15,168 bases of DNA from assembly GCA_016209865.1 (NCBI GenBank), contig JACQVL010000319.1, positions 1-15,168 of the forward strand. Direction: 5' to 3'. This DNA is from Candidatus Latescibacterota bacterium. GTDB lineage: Bacteria > JAAXHH01 > JACQVL01. Shown one piece after another: positions 1-7,817 of this stretch (positions are counted from its first letter, which is position 1; the number at the start of each line of letters is the position of its first letter). Under the pieces are notes generated by a model. It made no database searches. It worked only from the letters and a program-made list of their open reading frames with translations, and was not told where the DNA came from. The translations under genes were made by a program, and so were the position numbers.

Positions 1-90
1 CGCGAAGACGACGAGCGACCCGGTGAAGAGCGCCAGATTCAGACAGACGAGACGCAATCGGGGGAACCACCCGGTATGATGGCCTGTCAT
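1..90 (-). CDS. N-terminal fragment of an unidentified membrane-anchored protein (runs off the window edge)
   Basis: An ATG at 88-90 opens a frame that stays open for 30 codons to base 1 and continues outside the window. It begins MTGHHTGWFPRLRLVCLNLA and continues LFTGSLVVFA, a short basic stretch followed by a hydrophobic segment, as in a signal anchor. The start overlaps the stop codon of the SGNH gene by four bases (ATGA), the usual geometry of translational coupling, so this is most likely the next gene of the glycosyltransferase/SGNH operon. The hydrophobic start resembles other membrane-anchored SGNH or acyltransferase proteins of such operons, but 30 residues cannot decide the family. 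What is seen is the frame and the overlap; the identity is unknown. Confidence 0.55.
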   Translation of the reverse strand, partial: MTGHHTGWFPRLRLVCLNLALFTGSLVVFA

Positions 91-1256
91 CCTGACGCAC
101 GCTCCCTGTTGACGGCGGGAATCAACCGCTGTTGCACGAGCGCCCGGTAGATGAGTGTCGCGGCCAATCGGTGACCGGCCGCCGTCCAGTGCTTGTTGGC
201 CATGAACCACAGCGTCGGAGTCTGCCCGGCCCGGTTCGCGTCCAGGAACGCGGGGGCCAGGTCGATGACCGGGATGTGATGCGCGGCGGCGAACGTGGTC
301 AACTCCTCCCAGGCGGCTCTCCATCTCCCTGTCGGGTTGTTCACCTGCTTGATGTCGGGGATGAGGAGGAGCACAACCTCGGCCTGATGCGTCCGGGCGG
401 TCTCAACGATCTCCAGCAGCAGCCGCTCCGTAACCTCGAACACCTCCGGGTCGATGGCGGAGGCTGGCTGTGGGGCAGGAGCGGGACCGGTTATCGGCGC
501 TGACGCGGGAGCCGGGGAGGCAGCCGGCGGCGCGCGCAGGCCGGACGTGACCAGCCAGCGGTGGTACCGGTCGGCGAAGAAACGATACGCATAAGAGTGC
601 GCCCACAGGACGTCCTTGAACGGGATGGGGAGCCGGCCGGGTTGCTGGCGGTTCTCCTGAACGGCGTGTGCGTACGCCTGTTTATCGTACAGATACCCGC
701 CGACGAGCGTAAACCGGTCTGGCGGCAAGAGGTTCCCCTTCACATCGTTCGCCACGAAAAACCCGATCAGGACGAGATCGGGCTGGTACGCCAGTCCATC
801 CTCCTTGAGATACTGGAGTTCCTGATTCGTCGCATACCCTGGGGCGCCCGCGTTGATGACGTCGTACTCAGACCCTCGTCGATTCGCCCGCAAGAGCCGT
901 TCGAGTTGCTTCGGGTAGGCGTCCTCCGCGTCAACCCCGAACCCGAACGTGAACGAATCGCCTAAGGCAAGAACCCGGAACCTGCCTGGACGCTTCGGCC
1001 CGTACACACGGTCCCGGAGTCCCTGCTCGCTGATCCTCACCCGGACGCGGAACTCCGGGGTGACGTGCGTCCCGTCGAACCCGGGGGTCATCCGGCATCC
1101 CAACGTCTTGCTCAACCGCCAGAGGCCGTTGGGATGGACCTCGTATATCTGGGCGGTGAACAACCGGATTCCCACCTCAATGAGCCCGGCACCGAGCAGG
1201 AGCGAGCCAAGAAGGAGGCTGAAGGAAAAGAGGGTTTCACGGCGATTGCGCAGCAT
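87..1256 (-). CDS. Membrane-anchored SGNH/GDSL hydrolase-like protein
   Basis: A 389-residue protein with one N-terminal transmembrane anchor (about 11-33), so the enzyme domain probably faces the periplasm. SGNH blocks are visible: VLALGDSFTFGFGV with the nucleophile-position Ser101, NAGAPGYATN around Gly137, FFVANDV with the block-III Asn170, and NKHWTAAGHRLAA with His356. A Pro/Ala-rich stretch (about 242-269) links two parts of the domain. Family members usually remove or transfer acyl groups on glycans. Here the acid expected two or three residues before the His is not seen: the residues are A-N-K-H, with Asn354 where an Asp is common, so activity is uncertain. The ATG overlaps the preceding gene's stop by one base (TGATG), which supports this start over the much longer same-frame opening that runs upstream inside the neighbouring glycosyltransferase gene. 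Substrate unknown; operon context suggests a surface glycan. Confidence 0.85.
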   Translation of the reverse strand: MLRNRRETLFSFSLLLGSLLLGAGLIEVGIRLFTAQIYEVHPNGLWRLSKTLGCRMTPGFDGTHVTPEFRVRVRISEQGLRDRVYGPKRPGRFRVLALGDSFTFGFGVDAEDAYPKQLERLLRANRRGSEYDVINAGAPGYATNQELQYLKEDGLAYQPDLVLIGFFVANDVKGNLLPPDRFTLVGGYLYDKQAYAHAVQENRQQPGRLPIPFKDVLWAHSYAYRFFADRYHRWLVTSGLRAPPAASPAPASAPITGPAPAPQPASAIDPEVFEVTERLLLEIVETARTHQAEVVLLLIPDIKQVNNPTGRWRAAWEELTTFAAAHHIPVIDLAPAFLDANRAGQTPTLWFMANKHWTAAGHRLAATLIYRALVQQRLIPAVNRERASG

Positions 1257-2722
1257 CACAACGGAAGTAAGAGCCAAAAGTTCAGCACGATGTCCGCGCA
1301 CGGATCCCCGCTGGCGAGCCGGGAGACCCAGTGGGGGAGTTTCCACTGCCAGGGCGCGGGATGGGCGGCCAGCAGCGGGACGGCACTGAGCACGTTGCTG
1401 GTGACGATCAGGAGCAGCAGGATGATGGCGAGCGGCCGGTGTCGTACCCGAATCTCGTCCAACATGAACCCCACGATGATGAACGACAGCGTGATTGTCC
1501 CGGCCAGATACCGCGTCCAGACCAGCCGGGTAAACACCAGCGAGAACGCGACCGTCGTCCCGATGAGGATGAGAATCGGCAGACTGAGCTGGTGAACCGC
1601 ATTCGGGCCTGGCTTCCAGAGTTCCCGCAGAACCAGGCTTACCATCACCGTCACGATCACGATGAAATAGGAACGCGGGTCGGCCAGGCGGGTGAACACC
1701 CAGGGCGAGAGACCCGGCCATGTCTGATCGAGCCAGACCCTCCCCCCCTCGAACACCGGCGTCATGAACGGGCTCGACGTGACCACGAACCCGCCCCACA
1801 GCAGACCCGCCGTCCACGGTAACCACGCGGCTGATCGGGCGTGCCGGGTGACGATGAGAAACACGACGACAAGGGCATAGGGTAACCCGACCAGGTTGAT
1901 CTCGTTCGCGCAGAGTCGCAGGTTGTTGAGCATCGTGACCGGCGGACTCTGCCAGATTCCCATAAGGAAGTCGAGCGGCCAGTGCCAGGACAGCCGGTGA
2001 CTCGGCACGGCCAGCGTGACTCCTAAGAACACGCTGACGAAGACGAGGAGCGCCATCCGTCGCGAGCGCCCACGCGTGCACAGGAGGCAGTGGAGGGTGA
2101 CGCCGACCGCGACCGGGACAAAAATATAGAAGCTCGTGTAAAAGAAGAGCACCATCGCGCCGATGCACTGCGGGAGGCCGGACGGCTTGCGCTCGAGGAG
2201 ATCGAGATACGCCCACACGAACCACAGGGTCGCGCAGATCGTGAGCGAGGTGTATCGGCACTGTCGCATCAAGAACAGAAGGGGCGCGGACGTGGCGAAC
2301 GTGAGGGTGCTGAAGAGCGCGGCAGTCGGGTTCCGCAGGATGCGGTCGGCGACCCGATAAAAAAGCGGGATCGTCCCGACGGCGATCAGGACAGCGGGCA
2401 GCCGGGCCGCCCAGGTAGAGATGCCGAACACCCGGAACGACAGGACGGTCAGGTAGATGTTGAGTCCCGGATAGACGCCATAGAACCCCTTATCTCGAAC
2501 GAAGTGTTGGATCAAGTCCACGATGGAAGGGTCGCTGTGATACAGTGTGGTCGCCCATCGGATGATCGTCCCCTCATCCGGGTCTAACGCGAGATCGCCC
2601 AGCCGGTAGAACAGGAGTGGGAGAGAACCGGCCATGATGGCGAGCAGGGCTTTGTGCATGGGCGTGCGGAGCATACCAGACGGATTTTCCATCGCGATGG
2701 GCGGCTCGACGAGGCCGGGCAC
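1256..2722 (-). CDS. GT-C membrane glycosyltransferase, PMT_2 / family 39-like
   Basis: A polytopic membrane protein of up to 488 residues. After the first hydrophobic segment comes LALDPDEG (about 45-51), the acidic motif of the first external loop in GT-C enzymes of the PMT/ArnT type, where it serves catalysis or metal binding. This is followed by a conserved-looking AARLPAVLIAV stretch and about ten further hydrophobic segments. Members transfer a sugar from a polyprenyl-phosphate carrier to lipid, glycan or protein on the periplasmic side; the acceptor here is unknown. The longest frame starts at a GTG at 2722, six bases after the preceding stop. ATG codons at 2692, 2674 and 2659 are alternatives, and no clear Shine-Dalgarno separates them. 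The stop overlaps the next start (TGATG). Unlike most genes here it uses several TTA codons not followed by G. Confidence 0.85.
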   Translation of the reverse strand: MPGLVEPPIAMENPSGMLRTPMHKALLAIMAGSLPLLFYRLGDLALDPDEGTIIRWATTLYHSDPSIVDLIQHFVRDKGFYGVYPGLNIYLTVLSFRVFGISTWAARLPAVLIAVGTIPLFYRVADRILRNPTAALFSTLTFATSAPLLFLMRQCRYTSLTICATLWFVWAYLDLLERKPSGLPQCIGAMVLFFYTSFYIFVPVAVGVTLHCLLCTRGRSRRMALLVFVSVFLGVTLAVPSHRLSWHWPLDFLMGIWQSPPVTMLNNLRLCANEINLVGLPYALVVVFLIVTRHARSAAWLPWTAGLLWGGFVVTSSPFMTPVFEGGRVWLDQTWPGLSPWVFTRLADPRSYFIVIVTVMVSLVLRELWKPGPNAVHQLSLPILILIGTTVAFSLVFTRLVWTRYLAGTITLSFIIVGFMLDEIRVRHRPLAIILLLLIVTSNVLSAVPLLAAHPAPWQWKLPHWVSRLASGDPCADIVLNFWLLLPL

Positions 2723-2728
2723 AGCCCG

Positions 2729-4885
2729 TCATCGCGTCCGTGTGAGCGGCGGGGGACGCTTCACCCGGTAGATGCGCTCGCGTCCGGCGTAGTACACGCA
2801 CGTGAACGTCTCCGGGCGGGATTCCGCCCAGGCGCTCTCGATGTCGAAGCGTTCGTGTTGATTGATCGGCTGAACACCTTTGCGTCCGAGGGCGAACAGG
2901 TAAAGATAGTCGATGCGCTGGCGAATGAGGTCCTGTTCCCACTCCATCAGTCGTTGAGCCCGCTGTGCGGGAGGATCATCGCGCGTGAGCCGTGCACTGA
3001 GCCAGATCACCTCATTCTGGAGATCGTACCCGAACAGGGGATACGGCCCCACGTTGCAGGCGATCCGCGCCCCCTGCGAGACAGTGGCGCGGGCGATCCA
3101 TTCCCAACTCACCCCGTACCCGTACCAGGTCGGCCAGGTGTCGTACTTATGGGCGCGGTACGCACGCTCCCATCCGTGGAGTCCGAGCAGTACCAGCCAG
3201 GCGGTGAAGATGAGGACAGGCGGCGAGGAGGCGACCGCCGCGAGACGCGGGGGAACTGTGCGCCCGGCGCGCGCGGCCGTCAACAGCCGCCAGACGACGA
3301 TCCCGCCGGCGACCGCCAGGACGGCCGAGAGGATGCGGGTCGGCATCCGGTGCACCGGCCACTGGCGCGTAAACCCTAAGAACGACGAGATGATCGTCAC
3401 CCCGACCAGTCCCCAGGTGCCGTACCATCGGCCCCGCTCCCCCATCTGGGCGACCGTCCACCCGGCTAAGATGACGCAGAGCGCGATCGTCGCTAAGAGA
3501 TGCCGGATGGCCATCGGACCGGCATAGTAGCCAAACCGAGTATAGATCAATAACGAAAAGACAACAGGAAAGACGACGAACATCGGCAGGACGACCTCCC
3601 GCCAGCGCCGGGTGCGCAGGAGCTGCACGAGTCCGTACACCACGCTCAGGCCGATCAGGACAGACAGGCCGACGCTCTTCAGGCTCTGAGGAGACAGCAT
3701 GAACAGGGAGACATGAAACACCGGACGATAAGGGTTGAACAACTCATCCAACGAGGATACTGTACTGAACGGATACACCCGGTGTCTCGTGATCAAATCG
3801 TCCAGGTGGGTGATCCCTCCGATGCCGAGCGGGACGCTCATCAGCAGGAACGCATGAAGCAGGGCGGTCGCGCGCCGTCCCTGGCGGGATTCCGGGCGGG
3901 ATCGTCCCTTATTCCAGGCGTAGACGACCAGCAGCACCAGCGGCACTCCGTAGTAGACTGAGTTATACTTCGAGCTCAGGAGTAACCCCAGGGAGAGCGA
4001 TAGCAGCACGACCGTGCTGAATCGGTAGGCCCGGGCGAGGGACAGGCCGAAGTGGAGCGCGACGAGGGCCGTCCCGGCCATCTGCGTATCAGGGTCGGTC
4101 AGCGCGATCCCGTTCGCTAAGTATGCCGGTATCGTCAGGACGGCGGTCGCCGTGATGAATGCCAACCGTCGGTCGACGCCCAGACTGCGGCAGATGCCGT
4201 AGCTGGCGACACACCCCATCAGGATGAACGGAATCTGGCAGAACCGCGCGACAAAATCGTGATGGAACGGAAGCAAGAACCAGGCCATGATCAGCCCGGT
4301 GCCGTGCGGGTAAGCATACCGGTCCATCAACTGGATCGGGATGCGCCCACTCTGGAGCCATTCGACCGGCCGCATGAAATGGAAGAACAGACTGTCGATG
4401 CTGATCGGCGGGTTGAGTGAACTGATCCCGAACACGAACGCAAACACGCAGCACGTCACGGCGCCGGCCAGGATCGTCGCCCGGCTACTCGTGATCAAGT
4501 CGAGTCCGGTCTGCAGGAAGCCTGTGACGGCCCGCCGGCATGCTGTCCAGGACGGCGCGACGAGCCATCCCATCCGGATGGCGATGCCCGTCAGGCCGAG
4601 ACAGCCGGCCTGCGCCGCCGACACCGTGACCAGCGAGAGATGGCCGGCCAGGCCGAGGTACAACTCGGTGACAGTAATCTGCGACAGCGCGATGACGGCC
4701 ACCCCTAAGATCGCGTCCGTCCACGTCCCCGACCGATGAAGGTGGGTGTACAGGAGCACGGCGTTCGCCAGGACGACGCCGTTTAACACGCACAACACGA
4801 CGTACGGCCTGAACACCGGGTGGACGGCCGTACCCGCGAGGAGGATGAGTCCGATGAGCGTGGCGCTATGACGAAAGGAACGCAT
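2729..4885 (-). CDS. Large GT-C-type multi-pass membrane protein, probable glycosyltransferase
   Basis: A 718-residue polytopic protein. Several hydrophobic segments come first (about 8-155). Then the segment SIDSLFFHFMRPVEWLQSGR (162-181) matches the acidic external-loop motif of family-39-like enzymes, where an Asp precedes an aromatic/His pair and a 'W-L-x-x-G' element. Many further hydrophobic segments follow. A soluble C-terminal part contains PYPLFGYDLQNEVIW, a kind of motif often found in the periplasmic domain of such proteins. The probable role is sugar transfer from a polyprenyl carrier; neither sugar nor acceptor can be read from the sequence. The stop lies six bases before the GTG of the next glycosyltransferase, so they are almost certainly co-transcribed. 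The start ATG at 4883-4885 lacks a strong Shine-Dalgarno. The spacer upstream holds a double-hairpin repeat (4914-4970), so the transcript start is unclear. Confidence 0.8.
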   Translation of the reverse strand: MRSFRHSATLIGLILLAGTAVHPVFRPYVVLCVLNGVVLANAVLLYTHLHRSGTWTDAILGVAVIALSQITVTELYLGLAGHLSLVTVSAAQAGCLGLTGIAIRMGWLVAPSWTACRRAVTGFLQTGLDLITSSRATILAGAVTCCVFAFVFGISSLNPPISIDSLFFHFMRPVEWLQSGRIPIQLMDRYAYPHGTGLIMAWFLLPFHHDFVARFCQIPFILMGCVASYGICRSLGVDRRLAFITATAVLTIPAYLANGIALTDPDTQMAGTALVALHFGLSLARAYRFSTVVLLSLSLGLLLSSKYNSVYYGVPLVLLVVYAWNKGRSRPESRQGRRATALLHAFLLMSVPLGIGGITHLDDLITRHRVYPFSTVSSLDELFNPYRPVFHVSLFMLSPQSLKSVGLSVLIGLSVVYGLVQLLRTRRWREVVLPMFVVFPVVFSLLIYTRFGYYAGPMAIRHLLATIALCVILAGWTVAQMGERGRWYGTWGLVGVTIISSFLGFTRQWPVHRMPTRILSAVLAVAGGIVVWRLLTAARAGRTVPPRLAAVASSPPVLIFTAWLVLLGLHGWERAYRAHKYDTWPTWYGYGVSWEWIARATVSQGARIACNVGPYPLFGYDLQNEVIWLSARLTRDDPPAQRAQRLMEWEQDLIRQRIDYLYLFALGRKGVQPINQHERFDIESAWAESRPETFTCVYYAGRERIYRVKRPPPLTRTR

Positions 4886-4913
4886 ACAGGATCATCCGTG
4901 TGAGATCATCGTT

Positions 4914-4970
4914 GTAGGGGCGATCCTTGTGATCGCCCACATCAGGGCGAATACAAGATTCGTCCCTACC
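4914..4970. repeat. Double-hairpin REP/MITE-like repeat
   Basis: The ends are inverted: GTAGGGGCGA at 4914-4923 and TCGTCCCTAC at 4961-4970, one mismatch. Inside are two hairpins: GGGCGATC-CTTGT-GATCGCCC, and a second pairing CGAAT with ATTCG flanked by G and C runs. Two hairpins inside outer inverted ends are typical of dispersed REP-doublet or MITE-like repeats. It fills most of the 96-base spacer between the YqeC-like gene and the glycosyltransferase operon, so it could weaken read-through or protect a transcript end. Whether the element is dispersed cannot be tested from one copy. Confidence 0.65.
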
Positions 4971-4981
4971 GACCCATCACC

Positions 4982-5743
4982 TCATCGCAATACCGCGAGT
5001 GAACCTCGTTCCCCCTCGATATTGCCGCACAGAACGTGCGGGACGATGACGGGGTCAGCCGAACGGCAAATCTCTTCGGCCAACCGCCGCCGGTGCGCGT
5101 CCCCGCACCACCCTAAGTACAGAATGGTTTTCGTCGCGACCGGAATCTTCCGGGCGTACGCTTGCGGATGGCTGACCACGCGCCCGATGACCTCGCAGGT
5201 GAGGGGTTGTCCTGGACGTAGCCCGGTGAGCGCCGTGACGCGTTCCGGCCGGTGGACGAACCGTTCGTCGAGAGGGAGGCCGACGCTGTGCAGGCCGACG
5301 ACGATGACGCAGTGCGTCGTCCAGACAGGCACGACCGGCTCATCCGCGCCCGGAGCCTTGAACGGCCTGGTCCGGGCGCCGTCCGCTTTGATCAACAGCA
5401 GAGCCGCCGGACAGACCGCGCGGAGGGTGTCGAGTGCGCCGAAGTCGAGGCCGCGCATTTTATCCGGCCGCACGCGGTCGCCGACGATCGTGAGATGAGG
5501 CTCCCTCGTCAGGCGCTCACGCAGCCGGGCGGACCAATCGGGGTCCTCGGCGGTCACCAGCATCCCGTTGGACTGCCGAGAAGTCGGCGGATGGAGATGG
5601 GTGCTGGAGGTGGTCATGACCGTGTCGCCCCGGCCGAGTCCCTCGGCGGCGAGATGGTACATCAGGGTGGCCTTGCCGCCGCTCCCGACGACCGAGACGA
5701 CATCCCCGCGATGAATACCGAACGTGTCGAGAAAGGAAAGCAT
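4982..5743 (-). CDS. yqeC: YqeC-like selenium-dependent hydroxylase accessory protein
   Basis: A 253-residue cytoplasmic protein that follows the YqeC family from end to end. It has an N-terminal phosphate-binding-loop-like VVGSGGKATL (18-27), MTTSSTHLHPP (43-53), the KADGARTRPFKAPGADEPVVP region (119-139), and GLPLDERFVHRPE (155-167). YqeC proteins are associated with selenium-dependent molybdenum hydroxylases; their exact reaction is unsettled. Two signature positions differ from what I expect: the loop normally reads GGKTT but Ala25 follows Lys24, and the usual acidic residue before ADG is Lys119 (codon AAA, one base from GAA). No molybdenum or selenium genes are nearby. The start directly follows an AT-rich heptad array and lacks a Shine-Dalgarno. 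Family assignment is good; activity is uncertain. Confidence 0.8.
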   Translation of the reverse strand: MLSFLDTFGIHRGDVVSVVGSGGKATLMYHLAAEGLGRGDTVMTTSSTHLHPPTSRQSNGMLVTAEDPDWSARLRERLTREPHLTIVGDRVRPDKMRGLDFGALDTLRAVCPAALLLIKADGARTRPFKAPGADEPVVPVWTTHCVIVVGLHSVGLPLDERFVHRPERVTALTGLRPGQPLTCEVIGRVVSHPQAYARKIPVATKTILYLGWCGDAHRRRLAEEICRSADPVIVPHVLCGNIEGERGSLAVLR

Positions 5744-5750
5744 AAGAGTA

Positions 5751-5785
5751 TTTTGGATTTTGGATTATAGATTTTGGATTATAAC
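5751..5785. repeat. AT-rich heptad array, left arm
   Basis: Five contiguous 7-base units: TTTTGGA, TTTTGGA, TTATAGA, TTTTGGA, TTATAAC. It lies seven bases upstream of the YqeC-like start and is inverted relative to the array at 5823-5855, so the RNA could form a long AT-rich hairpin. Two variant units give ATTATA, which reads TATAAT on the minus strand. Confidence 0.85.
5764..5783 (-). promoter_or_regulatory. Possible -10 boxes (two TATAAT) inside the heptad array, reading toward the YqeC-like gene
   Basis: On the minus strand TATAAT occurs at 5769-5764 and again at 5783-5778, two heptads apart, 21 and 35 bases upstream of the start codon at 5743. No good -35 hexamer is seen 16-18 bases upstream of either, and AT-rich repeats can give TATAAT by chance. 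Confidence 0.3.
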
Positions 5786-5822
5786 TTCTGAGAAAACCTC
5801 GATTGCTTGTATAGTCTATCTC

Positions 5823-5855
5823 AATCCAAAATCCAAAATCTAAAATCCAAAATTG
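5823..5855. repeat. AT-rich heptad array, right arm
   Basis: Units AATCCAA, AATCCAA, AATCTAA, AATCCAA and a partial AATTG, ending seven bases before the DUF4139 stop codon. It is the inverse of the array at 5751-5785. The two arms and the 37 bases between them fill almost the whole 119-base spacer and could form a stem-loop at the 3' end of the DUF4139 transcript. Confidence 0.85.
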
Positions 5856-5862
5856 TCAGTTC

Positions 5863-7278
5863 TCACCACCGATACACCACCGTATACCCTACCCTGGCTT
5901 CACCATCTTTGGGGACGGGGACGTCGAACTCGATCGTCCACGCATCCCGTTTCCGGTACTCCTGGCTCGACTGTCTGATGTACCAGTCGTTCCTGCCCAG
6001 GTGCTCGACGACGGTGATCGTCACCGGGTTAGCAGTATGGTTGCGGAGGACGATGTCGAGGCTCTCTTCTCGCGACCGGTCGGACACCTGCCGGACGGTC
6101 GTCTGTTTCCGCTCGCCGGCCAGGTCGAACGCCGTCCCGACCGTCACCCGCGCCGTCTCGTCCTTCGCCAGGTCTTTCAGCCCATCCTCGCCTAAGAACT
6201 GGCGGCTGCCCGTCGCCCCCTCCTGGTACACCCGGACTTTCCCCCGTGGCAAGGGGAGGCCGAGTCCAGCCCGCTGGCTGTTCTCGAACTCGAAGCGGGT
6301 CTGCACCGCCGTGGGCATCCGCGCCCCGTCGTAGATGTACTGCTTCTTCGCTCTCACCTTCGTGTCGGCGAGCAGGGCAAGCTGGACGGTCTCGTTGTCC
6401 CCGACCCGCGCCCGCCGGTCGAGGGTGTAGGCATGGTACTCGAACAGCGGCTGTTCGTCAAACTGCTGGGCGATCTCTTCTCCGGCTAACACCCGCCCCA
6501 TCGTCCGCGCCATCCTGGCCGGCAGTCGCTCTGGCTCTGCCCGATTGACGTCCCCGGCCACGAGCGTCAGCGCGGCGTTCTCGTAGGTCGCCCCCGACCG
6601 GTTGTCGATCGACGCCCAGCCGGAGAGGGTCAATTCCGTTTCCTGAGCGCTCACGACGGCGGTGTACTCCGCATGCCAGGACATCCCGCCCGTCAGGTAG
6701 CTGACCTCGATGCGCTGCGGCCCGGCCGTCCCGGTGTTCTCGACCAGCCAGGCCAGGGCCGGACGGGTGACGAGTCCGCCGGGGAGGCCGGGGAGGCTCA
6801 CCCGCCGGACCGCGTCCCGCCGGATGAGGTCGATACTGCCGTTCTCCCGCATCAGCGTCAGGTCCCCGCCGAGGCCGAGCAGCCGGCCGCGGACGGGAGT
6901 TCCCGACCCCTCGACCTCGACTTCAACGTCCCGGTCGATGTACTTGCTCAGCAGTATCTCCGGGTTGATGAGGTCGTACGTGAACCGCTGTTCGAGGACG
7001 GCCACCCGGTCCGGGGCCGCCAGCGACCGGACCCGGACGGAGGTCGGGTCGATCTGCGCCGGCACCCCGGCCAGCGTCGCGGTCGTGCGTCCTTTCGCTA
7101 AGTCGAGCGTGCGCACCTCCCGGACGAGGCCGAGGTTGTTGGAGTAGACCGTAAGACCGACCTCCCGGTCCTGCGCCAGTCCGGCCGCGGGCGTGATCCA
7201 GGCTGAGAGCAGGCAGAGTAGAATCAGGGCGCACACAGCGCCTACATCATGTCTTTGGCGGTCTCGACCTGCTTCCAT
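5863..7278 (-). CDS. Secreted DUF4139-domain protein
   Basis: A 471-residue protein with a hydrophobic signal sequence (about 15-34, probable cleavage near GLA|QD at 35) and then a largely beta-rich body, starting with LTVYSNNLGLVREVRTLDL. This is the DUF4139 pattern: an N-terminal region followed by repeated beta elements ending in VGYTVVYRW. The family has no agreed function in bacteria; the sequence implies a periplasmic or surface location. The ATG at 7276-7278 lies inside the upstream gene (37-base overlap) and is preceded by AAGGGA at good spacing. A GTG at 7234-7236, just after the upstream stop, is an alternative that would still keep the signal sequence. The overlap implies co-translation with the small protein upstream. 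Confidence 0.8.
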   Translation of the reverse strand: MEAGRDRQRHDVGAVCALILLCLLSAWITPAAGLAQDREVGLTVYSNNLGLVREVRTLDLAKGRTTATLAGVPAQIDPTSVRVRSLAAPDRVAVLEQRFTYDLINPEILLSKYIDRDVEVEVEGSGTPVRGRLLGLGGDLTLMRENGSIDLIRRDAVRRVSLPGLPGGLVTRPALAWLVENTGTAGPQRIEVSYLTGGMSWHAEYTAVVSAQETELTLSGWASIDNRSGATYENAALTLVAGDVNRAEPERLPARMARTMGRVLAGEEIAQQFDEQPLFEYHAYTLDRRARVGDNETVQLALLADTKVRAKKQYIYDGARMPTAVQTRFEFENSQRAGLGLPLPRGKVRVYQEGATGSRQFLGEDGLKDLAKDETARVTVGTAFDLAGERKQTTVRQVSDRSREESLDIVLRNHTANPVTITVVEHLGRNDWYIRQSSQEYRKRDAWTIEFDVPVPKDGEARVGYTVVYRW

Positions 7279-7640
7279 GCGTTCCCTTCTTTCACTTCGA
7301 GCTTATCGGGGAGAATCTGGGAGGCGTGAACGACCGTGCCCGTCACCCGCACCGTCTTCCCGACGTGGGCGCTGTAGCCTTTCGACATCGAGAGAAAAAC
7401 ATAGACGGTGCCGGTCTTCTCGTCGAGCACGCCCACAGGCGTCCCGGCGGTCGCGCATCGGGTCGCGCATTCTTTGTGATCCCCTCCCCGGTTGGCCTTG
7501 TCGAGCGCGTAGCAGCGCGCGTCGACGAGCTCGCCTTCGATCGTCTTCGTTTCCTCGGCCGCCCGGAGGAGCGACCCCGCAGCCATCACTGTCATGACGA
7601 GAACCGCCGCGACGAGGGTGATGTATCCGTCTCGTCTCAT
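7242..7640 (-). CDS. Small secreted protein with a Cys/His cluster, unknown function
   Basis: A 132-residue protein with an N-terminal hydrophobic signal (about 7-27, likely cleaved near LRA|AEE). The mature part carries C43, H55, C58 and C62 in the pattern C-x11-H-x2-C-x3-C, within ELVDARCYALDK and HKECATRCATAGTPVGVL. This spacing could bind a metal or haem-like ligand, or form disulphides after export. The remainder looks like a small beta-rich fold, ending in a region around residue 100 (VRVTGTVVHASQ) that recalls an OB-like barrel. I do not recognise a named family. The start is well supported by AGGAGG nine bases upstream. It overlaps the DUF4139 gene, so the two products probably work in the same compartment. 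Confidence 0.75.
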   Translation of the reverse strand: MRRDGYITLVAAVLVMTVMAAGSLLRAAEETKTIEGELVDARCYALDKANRGGDHKECATRCATAGTPVGVLDEKTGTVYVFLSMSKGYSAHVGKTVRVTGTVVHASQILPDKLEVKEGNAWKQVETAKDMM

Positions 7641-7707
7641 CGTGCTATGCCTCCTGAAGAGTGTGGTTGATGGAATCCGGCGTCAGCCCCTGAGCCGCTG
7701 AAGCGCC

Positions 7708-7722
7708 GGGGAATCGTTCCCC
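7708..7722. promoter_or_regulatory. Perfect dyad GGGGAA-TCG-TTCCCC
   Basis: A 15-base inverted repeat lies just downstream of the predicted -10 element of the small secreted protein gene. It could be a repressor operator at the transcription start or a stable hairpin at the start of the leader. No regulator is identified. Confidence 0.4.
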
Positions 7723-7726
7723 ACAC

Positions 7727-7753
7727 ATAATAGAAAATAGGAGAGCCGGTCAA
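7727..7753 (-). promoter_or_regulatory. Possible sigma70-type promoter for the small secreted protein / DUF4139 pair
   Basis: The minus strand shows TTGACC (7753-7748) and TATTAT (7732-7727) separated by 15 bases, slightly short of the ideal 17. It would give a leader of about 80 bases ending in the AGGAGG ribosome site of the gene starting at 7640. Confidence 0.4.
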
Positions 7754-7817
7754 GCCTTTTTCGGCCGTCCATCCCCTTTTGCGGCTGGGAACCGGCGACC
7801 GCGTCCGGCTGACGGGC

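Noticed and set aside
1257-2261. Open frame upstream of and in frame with the SGNH gene, which would make a 724-residue protein
   Set aside because: It lies out of frame inside the glycosyltransferase gene, is Arg/Pro/His-rich without domain features, and the SGNH start has a TGATG coupling site, membrane anchor and family-like N terminus.
2654-3379. Plus-strand frame of about 240 codons
   Set aside because: It is antisense to a convincing membrane glycosyltransferase, with GC-rich shadow composition and no domain.
4929-5498. Plus-strand frame beginning MIAHIRANTRFVPT
   Set aside because: It starts inside the double-hairpin repeat and runs antisense to the YqeC-like gene.
5751-5855. Heptad arrays as a CRISPR array
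   Set aside because: Units are 7 bases, contiguous and without spacers, and no cas gene is present.
5807-6334. Plus-strand frame beginning MYSLSQSKIQNLKSKI
   Set aside because: The N terminus is a translation of the AT-rich heptad array and the rest is antisense to DUF4139.
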